NCBI GenBank assembly: GCA_036940085.1
Contig: JALLBK010000074.1
Location: 1 to 46,464 of the forward strand
Origin: Discostella pseudostelligera
Lineage: Eukaryota > Bacillariophyta > Thalassiosirophyceae > Thalassiosirales > Thalassiosiraceae
DNA length: 46,464 nt
Direction: 5' to 3'
A model generated the notes under the pieces. The model did no database searches, was not told the DNA's origin, and saw only the letters and a list, made by a program, of their open reading frames with translations. A program made the translations under genes and the position numbers. Of the stretch, positions 1 through 10,300 are shown in pieces (positions within the stretch are counted from its first letter, which is position 1; each line of letters begins with the position of its first letter).

Positions 1-1080
1 GTTGGAGTTAAGAAGAAGAGATTATCTTCAAGGGAATCCTCCTCCTTCTTTCTGCTGCTTCTCATTCAGACAGGTGGTAGTATTCTCTGTTGATTTTGCT
101 CCTACACCATAGTTGCTAGTTGCATAATGTAAAAGAATTAATGTTAATGAGCCATCCTACTGAAAAACCTGCATGCAATTTGCTCAGTCTGATCATTCTT
201 GTTAACAACAAGAATGGTTTACCTGAGTGCGACAAATATGGCCTTGATGATAATTGTACTACCAGGAAAAAGAAGACTCATTGATGCTTTAACCAAAACA
301 CTACCAATACATTGAGGAACAACTTACAACTTACAATAACTGCAGAATTCACCAAAACTGTGAAGGGCTGGCATGCTGCATGCTGCCCTGTCATCACTAA
401 GCACTATCAGGAAGGGAATGGCTCATTGAGAAACAGCTCAAACTGAAACATGCAGCCATCAAGCCATCTGGGATGAAGTTATTTCCAGATTCATCTTACG
501 CCTCACCAGAGTTAGACTTTCCATGACACTTTGCCACTATCAACAATCTCATCATGATGTCACAAACAGTTCCAGCTAAGATGTGAGCATCAGCTCTGAC
601 AAAATAGAATAACCAGTCTATTCTTGAATGGACATGATACTTCTTCTATTCCTAAACCACAACCACTACTCACTGGAGGAACTGGATGTTGGATGACTGG
701 TGCTCAACTGCTACTACATTGGACATGGGGGCTATGATACTATAAGCATTCCCTTGCTGGAATGCCATGTCAAGCACTTTGTTCACATCATTTTTCTTAG
801 TGGAACACAAACATCAATGAATTTTGAATTTGACACAGAGTCAAAGATGCCTTAGGTCTCTGCATGGACAGGTGGAAGTTGACCTTACTCATTAATGCAC
901 AATGTTGTTGTTCACAGTTTCCCAGCACTAACGTGGAATGGAAAATGAAGGCTTGAATACCGGCCAAGTAACAATAACATTTTCAGTGCACAAACAATGA
1001 TTAGGCAATGTTGCAATACATGTTAATGTGGCAATCTATACAATAGAACAACATTTCTATTCTAAACAGTATGCATGTGT
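1..1080. other. CpG-depleted gene-free block (possible methylated repeat relic)
   Basis: No open reading frame of useful length is present on either strand. I count only four CG dinucleotides in 1080 bases (near 230, 499, 932 and 960), whereas the adjoining gene from 1132 has several per 60-base line. TG and CA are abundant. This is what long-term cytosine methylation and deamination does to a silenced transposable element, and CpG methylation of transposons is known in diatoms. I could not recognise the parent element; no terminal repeats or polyprotein fragments were identified. The transition to normal CpG density lies at about 1120, just past the 3' end of the fibrillin gene. Confidence 0.6.
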
Positions 1081-1131
1081 CCTCTTCCTTCCATTCCAGT
1101 TGCAATGATCATTTCCTCACAGCCGTACTAC

Positions 1132-2421
1132 CTACAACCGAGTTTGGATAAACCAATTTCCAGTGTTCGTAGTATGCATGCGTAGATTGTCATCCAAATA
1201 TCTCAATTGAAGGTACGGTCCAATGTTCTGGTCATCCACCTCCTCTTCCTTCCTCTTTGAGCCAAGCCAACGAATCAATCTACTCGGTAAACGAATGGTA
1301 ATTTCACCAAAAAGACGAGGGAAGCGTGATTGTCTCAATATCTTCACCTTCTTAAAAAACAATCGCATCGTATTCTCCGAGATGGGTTCGCCTTCCACAA
1401 CGACACGGAATCCCTTTAGTTTTCCTTTCTCAAAGTCCACCACATTGGTCAATGTCCCCTCGTTGGGGTCAATATCCTGACTGGTCGTCACGGCACCTCG
1501 AGTTTCACTTTTGGGAAAACTAGCATCGGCAGCGGTGGTAAATCGTAATTTCCATTTGCCACCCAATTTCGATTCCGAGGGTGGTGCACCACCGTAGTGT
1601 TTGAAGCCAAGGGTTGGTATGGGTGTTGGATTGAGTAATGATAGTTGCTCGGCGATTTCAATAACTTTCTTGCCCAGTTCTCCTGTCTCAAGCTTGGCTT
1701 GACGGAAAGAGTCGGAAGATAGGATTCCTCGTTGCTGTTGTGATTCCGTTATCGTGGTAACTGCTGAAGAAGAACCCCTCCTTGATATTTTGCGAACAAT
1801 CTTGTTGAGTAGACGGATGAGATAATTTCCACGATCTTTCTCTTGTCGGGTGTTGGTAGTACTAATTGTGGTTGTGGTAGTTGGCGTAGATTCAATTACA
1901 TTCATAATATCCATGGCATTAAATTCATCAGCGGCCTTGAGCAATCGAGCCTTCAATTCTTCTCGCAGAAGCTGCACAGTATCATCGGTGGCATATATTA
2001 AATTGTTGAATCGTTGTGTGTCTGGACGGTGCTGGTGGCGATTTACTTTGGTACTACTGAACTGGGAGGAAATGGAGGATGTTTCACGACAATGGTTTGA
2101 TAGAACCTTGCCAGAAGGCGAGGACGGCAGTGCACGTCGCGTGGAGGTAGTAGTCGACGTATGACGAAGGCGGACGGAGTGATTCCAGTAGACCATGATG
2201 ACGATTGCGGTGAGTAGTTGACGTCGCCCGCATGGACAACCGCAGCAAGAGTCCACAGATGCGTGAGATTCCGAATGGATTTCATTTCGTTTATGTTGTT
2301 TCAATGATGGTGAAAATATTATGCGAATATGTGAAAGAGCCGACACCGAACGCTGCCTCCGACCTCCATCGTCATCGACGACGGTGGTGGGAGCGGGGTG
2401 GTGGTGAGATACGATTTCCAT
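1132..2421 (-). CDS. Plastid lipid-associated protein (fibrillin/PAP domain)
   Basis: The C-terminal 260 residues match the PAP/fibrillin fold of plastoglobule and thylakoid lipid-binding proteins: an N-terminal helix (LLREELKARLLKAADEF), the NPTP segment followed by GGKWKLRFTTAADA, the central strand VDFEKGKLKGFRVVVEG, and the terminal block GPYLQLRYLDDNLRMHTTN ending in GNWFIQTRL. Family members bind carotenoids, quinones and lipids in plastids. The start is uncertain. The open frame runs back to 2883, but that part overlaps promoter-like DNA; ATG at 2421 lies about 70 bases downstream (on the minus strand) of two E2F-like sites, and ATG at 2196 is the other option. Neither N-terminus is a clear bipartite plastid signal, so a missed 5' exon is possible. 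The single-exon part has no frame damage. It is divergent from the gene at 3015. Confidence 0.75.
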   Translation of the reverse strand: MEIVSHHHPAPTTVVDDDGGRRQRSVSALSHIRIIFSPSLKQHKRNEIHSESHASVDSCCGCPCGRRQLLTAIVIMVYWNHSVRLRHTSTTTSTRRALPSSPSGKVLSNHCRETSSISSQFSSTKVNRHQHRPDTQRFNNLIYATDDTVQLLREELKARLLKAADEFNAMDIMNVIESTPTTTTTISTTNTRQEKDRGNYLIRLLNKIVRKISRRGSSSAVTTITESQQQRGILSSDSFRQAKLETGELGKKVIEIAEQLSLLNPTPIPTLGFKHYGGAPPSESKLGGKWKLRFTTAADASFPKSETRGAVTTSQDIDPNEGTLTNVVDFEKGKLKGFRVVVEGEPISENTMRLFFKKVKILRQSRFPRLFGEITIRLPSRLIRWLGSKRKEEEVDDQNIGPYLQLRYLDDNLRMHTTNTGNWFIQTRL

Positions 2422-2491
2422 GGTTGACCTCAGTGATGTGGCGGCGTCGGTGGCAGCGTCGAAATCGAAGGTCGATGACACAGATTTGATG

Positions 2492-2528
2492 TTCCCGCCA
2501 CGCCATTTTCTCTGACTTCCCGCCAAAT
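2492..2528. promoter_or_regulatory. Pair of E2F-like sites
   Basis: TTCCCGCCA at 2492-2500 and TTCCCGCCAAAT at 2517-2528 lie 25 bases apart in the spacer between the divergent fibrillin and FBXO31/EXECUTER-like genes. Read on the minus strand the second is ATTTGGCGGGAA, close to the classical E2F/DP consensus. The same word recurs in other spacers of this window. The rest of 2530-3014 shows no further gene; it contains a GTGACGTGG (CRE-like) word near 2606. Confidence 0.5.
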
Positions 2529-3014
2529 CCGCTGCCGGCGCTTGGCCCAGCGGGCAACTGCGCGCGGCAGAAGACGAAAAAAGGGCGCTTCCCCCGATTT
2601 TGATGTGACGTGGCCACAACCTTGTCGCATCAAAAGTGAGAATTTCGTTGATATGAATTCCTACATGCAATGAGGTGCAACATGACACCGTGTCAAGCGA
2701 CGTTGATGATGGACCATCGGCGTCATTCATTGCTTTCATTCTTTTGCCAATCGACAATCGATGGACGATGGACGGCAAAGGCAAAGGACGGCATTCTTCT
2801 CGAGAGGAAAGGTCGATGGCGATGATGGAGAATAAGATGTCACCAAACTCTCGACTGTCGAGTGGGGATCTACTGCTCGGCATTTTCCAACTCTCCTCTT
2901 CTTTTGATGTGTCGAGGTAGAGAGTAGAAAGTGCTCATAAAAAGTGATACCGACGCCTGACCAATCGAACCTCAATTGAACCCATCCAACCACGAACAAC
3001 GAACCGATAATTAT

Positions 3015-4592
3015 ATGATTATGATCTCACCGCTAGCCAAATCCATCGCCCTGGCCTCTCTCTTTATTTCGCCGTCAACAACATCATTGGCATTCACTAC
3101 GACTACGTCGACATCACGATACGGCCATTCTCGATCGACATACTCGACACCTACAGAAACAACACTGTTTGCTTCAGGTGCCGATGACAACTCACAACCA
3201 CAACAACCACGTCCTTCACTTGTATCTTCTTCATCATCGCAAGAGCAACAGCTAAACGAGATTGATCTTCCACACGAGGCATCTGCTACGGCATCGTCGT
3301 CTATTGACAATCTTCTTTCAAATGACATCACATCACCTCTCACCAACAACAATAACAACGACAATACCAATAAAGAGCCACGCTCCTCCGAATTCCACGG
3401 CCTCGAACCAATCCTACCCTCGTTCCTACGACGTTCACGCCTCGAAGTCGAACAACGGACCAAAGCCACCTACATCTCCTCGGGTACTGATCCCTACTGG
3501 CAACTACAAGATGAAATACTCCAACTTGAGAAAGATTTACAATCGGCCATCGATGTGGGCGTAAGCGATGCAGCCATCCAGGCCATAAAGAGCATGTTAC
3601 GACGTGCTCAAAGCAAAGATCCAGAACATGTATACAAGATCACATCCGGGGCGGCCAAAAGTGCCGATATGTTGGGACGACAGGAGGCTAGTGTCAAGTA
3701 TAGAGAGGAGAGTTCACGTGCACGGAAGATGTTGCCACAGTTTAATTTGGAGGGGTTGTGGGTGGGAAAGTGAGTGAATATCACACGCATCTCTTGCATA
3801 TGAATAACTGACGCGCAACTCGCTATTATTATATATATCTTCTTCATTCCATCTCATGACGTAACCTATCCATTTCTTCAGGTACGGATCTCATGGCTTT
3901 GAAATGATCAATGTCACCTACTCTGGTGATCGACTTATTGCCTACAAGGTTACGGGTGACAACAACATTCCTCGTGGAGAAATAACTTTCACCGCCGACC
4001 TTTCACCCTTTAGTGCTGAACTACCGGGACAATCGAAGTTGGAACCAATATTATTGTCCGAGAGCTCGGCGAAGAAGTGGGGTACGACGCGCTTACCACG
4101 ATTTCGGGGACAGGGGTACGTTTCTCTTGTGAACTCTGATGCTCTACAGTACTCGACTCTCATTTCTTGATGATATGCATGTGGATTGCTTTCTAACTTC
4201 TACACTGTGATGCATTCTATTTTTGCTCCAGCCACGCGGCCGAGCCTGGATTTGTCAATCATCAATTCATGGAGGGACAGCTAGTTGTTATCGGTGGTGG
4301 AGATTACTTCTCCTTCGCTTGGGTGCCTCTCGAACATCAAATTTTCTTCGGTAGGCCATCGCCAGAGCTCGCGTTGAAGATGCTGCGCGAGGGCGGCGGT
4401 GCAACCTTGACCGCTGGCGTTGGACTCGAGGTGCCAGATTTGAATGCCGGTGTGAAAGAACAGAGGGAGTATGTATCACGCTGTTTGGAGGTAACGTGTG
4501 ATGTATTATGGGAGGAATCCACGGAGGGGAAGGTGGACCCGATGAGCTGTATTTGGCATGGAGATGATGATGAGTATTGCTACTTTGAGTAA
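3015..4592 (+). CDS. Plastid-targeted protein with FBXO31/EXECUTER-type domain
   Basis: Three exons: 3015-3769, 3882-4115 and 4232-4592 (introns 112 and 116 bases, both phase 2, donors GTGAGT and GTACGT), giving 449 residues. The N-terminus has a hydrophobic signal (SIALASLFISPSTTSLA) followed by FTTTTS, an ASAFAP-like diatom plastid signal; ATG at 3021 is an alternative start. After a Ser/Thr/Asn-rich linker and a helical region (about 160-245), the last 200 residues resemble the C-terminal domain of human FBXO31 (Pfam Cyclin_D1_bind, formerly DUF3506): GLWVGKYGSHGFE, then KVTGDNNIPRGEITF, and later FSFAWVPLEHQIFFGRP. The same domain occurs in plant EXECUTER proteins, which act in singlet-oxygen signalling from chloroplasts. 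Plastid targeting plus this domain makes an EXECUTER-like role plausible, but this is inference; no F-box was seen. Confidence 0.75.
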
Positions 4593-4795
4593 GAGGAACT
4601 AGTAGAAGAGAAGCCATGAATAATGGATGTTGCAATGAATGACAGTCTAGATAGTGAATATCTAGAGGATATAAATCGGAAGTATGCATTCATCTTCTTG
4701 AAAACAATGTAGCCTAATACTGTTAGGTTCGTAGATAATGATTCAAATGCAAGATCCATTCTTCATGTCATAGAAAAATGGTAATGGTAGATACT

Positions 4796-6911
4796 TCAGC
4801 AAGTCCCGAGAACATAAAATGTGCGTAGCCTACCCGGAAAGCTTCGAAGTAGATGATACATAATGGAATACCCAAGACGATCTCGACCGATCCATGCAAC
4901 AGCATCGGGCAAAGTTGTCACGGGCACATGGGCAAAGACTTGTCCAATGTTATCAACGTCAGAGAAATAGTGCATGATAATCTTTGTGCGGAGCATATCT
5001 GCCTTGTCTTTGATGTTGTTCACTCGCAGTAGCGACGAAAAGAGACCGCGTGGCAAGCCCTCGAAAAGCCAACATGTGCGTGATGTATGATTTGAATTGC
5101 AAATACTGGCATTGCTTGAGTTGTCGCACAATGCATTTGCAAGTGCACTCCAGTCCCTGTCCGAAATCGCGACGCCGTATAACTCAAATATATGCAAGCT
5201 AGTGTTGCGCGCCAGTCCGTTAGCAAATCTTGTAAGAACGTGATCATCAATATCATTTCCGTCCTCATTTCCAATGCACAGCTGATTCAATTCCGATCCC
5301 GATTCGGGCAGCAACACATCCGCGAATAAGCTCCATCCGTTGGCAGAAAGAAGAAGGTTGACGTGGATATCAAGATGAGTCGTACCAAAGCTGGGAAGCA
5401 GTTGAGACAATAATACAGCCCCTTCATAATTAATATTGTTGCCATCGAGCCAGAGTGTCTTTACAGCGGTATCTGAATCTACCAACGACTGAAAGCATGC
5501 AATCCATCCTGCCGGTGTTATGGATATGTTGCTCGCTATTCCCAATGCCTTCAAGGTTGAATTTGCTAGCAGGTTGAACAATATTGCGGCACCAACGTCA
5601 TCGACATAGTTATCACTGATGTCAAATTCATCCAAGGTGAATTCATCAGATTCCGCCAAGAGGAGGAAGCATTGGATCCATCCAGCTGTTGTCATCGATT
5701 CCATCATCGGCATTTTCAATGACTTCAAGGACGATGATTCCGCTGCTGCCCCAATGATCACTGCTGCCATCTCATCACTGATGTTGCACAAATAGAGGTT
5801 GCGTCCAATTAGTGCAGAACCATTATTACTCAAACATGTTGAAAATCCTCGCCATCCAGCCAATGTGATGGACTTGCTCAGGGTGAGATCAAGATAGACA
5901 CTTTTTCTTTTCAAATGGCCGGTGGTGAGCATTGAATTGCCGAGTGAGATGGCGCCTTCATCACCAATCAAGTTATCAGCAAGATTGATCGTTGTCAATG
6001 AGCAATTCGGATTAGACAACAAGATGGATGAGAATGTGCACCAGCCTGTTGGATTTACCAACTTCTGGCTTCCAAGATCCAACTCTTTCATGGAATTTTT
6101 TTTTGACCAATGCACAAGCGAGAATTCCCACGCATTCATCGTCAAATTGATTGCCTCACAATTTCAAGCGTTGGATTTTTGATTGAGGATTCTCCAGCAA
6201 ATCTCCCAATGCTTGACAACCTTCCCTTCCGATAATGTTGAACCCCAACCAAAGATCAGATAAATGACTCAATCCAGAACTGGAATTAATTGCGTTTAAA
6301 CGATCGGCTGCATGGTCATTTCCGATATTATTGCTCCAGAGAACAATCCCTCTAATCGAGATGCTCCGGACTGTAGAACAGTCGAAATGAAAGTGGGAAT
6401 CCTTTCAGAAAGGTTTTTTGCACGTGATATGTCAATGCAGCGTAGGTTGTGGTTGAACTCAAAGAAGGGGCTGAGTATTGGAAAGATGTCCACGTCGGTG
6501 GGGTCGAAGTTATCCATTTTCATATGTTGAATAGACCGATTGAGAGAAATTGCTCGACAGAGGGATTTCAAGACATCAGTACTCATACTTGTAGGCAGAT
6601 CATTGCGAATGTCCAACTTGCGCAAATGTACGCTTTTTGATGATGGCCTCGCATATTTGTTCGGACCTGTCTACCCAATCATTGTCTGGTAGTCCCAAAT
6701 ACAAACCGGCAATGCCGGTGTCATTGGACGAGATCAGCCGCAGTGTTTCATCATCGGCAGGGTAGTGGTGGCAGTGAATATCTGTCTCCTGATATCCAAC
6801 TACCTCGGGATCGGGAGTGTCGTCATCGCATTGACTGGCATTGTTGAGGGATACGGAGGCGTTGGATCCTCTACGCCCGTCGAGGGAGGCGGCATCGGCT
6901 TCGGACGCCAT
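4796..6911 (-). pseudogene. Leucine-rich-repeat protein gene, broken by frameshifts and a stop
   Basis: Translation gives ribonuclease-inhibitor-like LRRs (for example NLADNLIGDEGAISLG, LWLDGNNINYEGAVLLS, FDISDNYVDDVGAAIL) and a C-terminal segment typical of a diatom LRR family (RTKIIMHYFSDVDNIGQ, then LPDAVAWIGRDRLGYS). Reading starts at ATG 6911 (MASEADAASLDG). The LRR pattern continues but changes frame near 6624-6628 (one extra base), near 6338-6348 (one base missing), and in a run of nine T/A at 6096-6104 (one base too many). An in-frame TGA lies at 6156-6158 in LKL-stop-GNQFDDE. Correct frame on both sides of each lesion shows recent decay or assembly error. Three of the four lesions are single-base indels in or beside homopolymers; the stop cannot be explained that way. 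The longest intact part is 4796-6145. Confidence 0.7.
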
Positions 6912-6984
6912 GGTCATGTGTTGTGGATGTGGAGGTGGAGGTGAAGGTAGATACTTATCTTTGCTGCGTGTGCAGGACGACCTC

Positions 6985-7127
6985 TGAAATTAAAATTTGA
7001 AATTAGTCAGTATGTATCTACGTGACGGAGTTTCGAAATTAAAATTTGAAATTGCGTGATATTTATGTACGTGACGGAGTCTGTATCTATCGTGCAATAC
7101 CCATTTTGAAATTAAAATTTGAAATTA
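6985..7127. repeat. Three copies of GAAATTAAAATTTGAAATT with shared flanks
   Basis: The word GAAATTAAAATTTGAAATT occurs at about 6986-7004, 7035-7053 and 7108-7126. Between copies the flank TACGTGACGGAGT occurs twice (about 7019-7031 and 7068-7080), and GTATCTA is seen at 7013 and 7083. This is a degenerate tandem array with a unit of about 50-75 bases. It sits in the spacer between the broken LRR gene and PHYLLO and could be part of the PHYLLO promoter. Confidence 0.75.
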
Positions 7128-7382
7128 GCGTCTTATGTTGCTGTATCTCAGTGAGAGAGGCCATACTGTTTCCTCTGTGAACATTTTGGAAGCGGACAGA
7201 CGACCAATGCTGGGAGATTTTTGACTCCACGTGTATCGTACACATCGATGCACCGCCACCTCACTCTCGATTCTCGATATCTTGTGCTCTCTTCGCCATC
7301 ACCTCCCGAACACCAATTCATTGGACGTCGAGGCGGAGGATGGAGTTCAAACCTCGAGGAGATATCAAAGGGAATCGCAGCA

Positions 7383-10300
7383 ATGATTCGCTTCATCTTC
7401 CTCTATTTAATTGCACTGGCCGGTGCGGCAACTGGTTTTAGTTTCTCTGGAATTGTCGACACCACCATGCGAGGATCAAGCACTTCCTCCCAATTAATAC
7501 AGCGGAGAAGTCATCGTTCATCTGCATTATTTGCCTATGAAAATGGCGGCAGTAGGAGTATCAATGGAGGGAGGACTCTCTCAACTAATGAAATAATCCA
7601 CCCCGACATATATTTAGGTACAAGTCCATTGATGAAATCAATTGACGAGCCGGTGCCACTGTTTGTAGGCTTGCAGCTGCTCATTCGAGCAGTCACCGAC
7701 ATACTCGACGCAGATTCTACCTCCCATGATCCAGTATTAAGTCATCTTGATTCTACTTCCATATTGAGAATTGAACAACCCATAGCTGCGGTTCATGCCA
7801 CTGATCCATTGTGTTGGATTCATGCACAACAACGCTCGATAAATCAACTCCGTCGAATATTGCAATCGAATCCAGTTACCAATAGCAGCAGTGACAATGC
7901 ACTGCCACTGATCTACTTTAGAGATGCAGAAGGTCAAGTGGAAGCAGTTGCATTGGGAAGAGCATCGCCGTCATATTCAGAATCATGGGATCCATTTGCG
8001 GGGAAGCGAATTTGGGACACTGTAAATGGTGCACATGATGGTGTAGGCGATGAGGGTGACCATCATGTCCCGCACATGTTCAAGGAACGTGAATTACCGC
8101 CTGGTGCGAGAGTTTATGGGGGTTCTCGGTTTGATTGGGAGTATTATCATCAGAAAATGAAGTCGAGTAAGGGTGAATTAGATGATAGAGATGATTGGGA
8201 TGACTTTGGAGGTGATAGAGGCGGTTACTGGATACTTCCCACTGTGGAGTTGCGTCGAGATATTGTTGACGAAGAAACAATAGTCAATGAGACAGATGAA
8301 GTCACCAGTGAAAATCGAAAGATGAGTGAAAAGAAAAGAGTCACGATGGCCGTCCACCTTCACAATCTCGCTCCACCGTCCTCTGGCAATCACTATCGCC
8401 AGGGATGGAGAGATGCTGCATCGCATGTCATTACTGTACTGGAAGCATTGACCGATGAAATATCACCGGCTGTTCCATGCACTACACTTCCCCCAGTAGT
8501 ATCGAGATCTGAGGCTACTAAAGAGGGAGAAGATGATGCTGATTCGGGTCTTGCTTTTGAACGCGGCGTCACGGAGGCGTTGAGACAAATTCAATCGAAT
8601 GTTAATGGTGATGAGGAAACATTGAGAAAAGTAGTCCTTGCGCGAAAAGTGGAGTTGAATTTTGACTCTTCAATGAGTGGGCTAGATGTAATAATGAGAA
8701 TGAAATTTGGGGGGCATATTGGTCACTTATTTTACATGAATCCTGGAGACGATCGAGTAAACAACAACCTACGCGATAGAGGCGAAGGACTCATGCAAAC
8801 TCGGGAGTTTCTTGGGTGTACTCCGGAGCGACTTTTCAGGGTAAATCGATCCGGTCATGATAGAATAGTCACTTCTGAAGCCCTTGCTGGTACACGAATT
8901 CGTGGCCTCACACCCTCTGCGGACAATGAGTTACTTCGAGAGCTCTTGTCGTCGAAGAAAGATATTCTTGAAAACGAAATTACTGGGCAGTTTATCAGGA
9001 ATGCACTTAATGACCTGGAAACGAATGGTTGGCTTGAAAAGAGTCAAGATGTACTAACTAAGAGTCATCAACAAAGATATTTCGTCCGACGACTGCGCCA
9101 TCTACAACATATTTGCCAAACTTTCGAAGGGAGATTGTCGAGCAGTGCCAGTGTAATTGACGTTTCTAGATCTCTGTTGAGAGGCCTGCATCCTACTCCT
9201 GCGGTATGCGGTGACTCGCCCGACTTGGCACTTGAATTCATTAGAAAATATGAAACGTTCGGATTTGATCGGGGATATTACGCCGGCCCATTCGGTTATA
9301 TTGGTCACGATACTGCGGATATAGTCGTTGCTATCCGGTCTGCACTTGTGACCAATTATTGCGAGAGTGGTTCAGGAAATTCATGGCCTATATTGCAACA
9401 ACTTCAATCAAATAGTCAGAACACCAGACTGGGCAATGATACTCCCTCATCAAAAGTTTCAATCTTTGGAGGTGCTGGTATTGTAGAGGGATCAACTGTG
9501 CAAGGAGAATGGACTGAGACATCCCACAAAATTGGTGTTTTGGCGACTTTGTTCCCATCTTCACCCATTACATTGCAGAGTTCCTCCTCACCAAATGTCG
9601 CATGGTCAACTGCATTCATTGAAGAACTAGTGCGATGTGGAATTACACAGTTTTACATATGTCCCGGTTCTCGCAATACTCCACTCACATCTGCTATTTA
9701 CAAATCGAGTAAGTTCGGTATCGATTTCCAATCTGCTAGTCGCCGAGGCATGTAGCAGCATTCGAGTGATTGATGGGTGCAAGAATCTTTTAGTCCTGTC
9801 TTTCTTCTCATCTTCATGGTCTCTCTTCCTCTCGATTTCTTCCTTGCGTAGTGCGCTCGAACGTCGGCGTAATACGCGCTATTAGCGTCCATGATGAAAG
9901 AGGAGCCGGATTCCGAGCAGTTGGCTATGCCCGCCAAAATGGTCGTCCTGCCGTTGTCGTGACATCCAGCGGGACAGCTGTAGCAAATTTGTATCCTTCT
10001 GTTGTCGAGGCAAGCTCCGATGGAGTGCCTCTACTCATTTTGACAGCAGATCGACCATATGAAAATCGTGATACTGGGAGCAATCAATCTATCGATCAGG
10101 TCAAGATATTTTCACCAACATACATTCGATGGTTTAGAGACATACTGCCACCATCCGACGATGTTCCTGTCTCACTAGCATTATCAGATGCAAATCATGC
10201 TGTTGCTATTTCAAATCAGCTGATGGGACCAGTTCATCTCAATATCCAATTCCGAGAGAACCTGGCTCCGGAGGGTGGTCCGATCCGGAACGACAACCGC

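Noticed and set aside
2043..2285. 80-codon minus-strand frame with a signal-peptide-like start (MKSIRNLTHLWTLAAVV)
   Set aside because: It overlaps the fibrillin frame and ends without a domain; considered as an alternative first exon for fibrillin, but no convincing splice site joins them.
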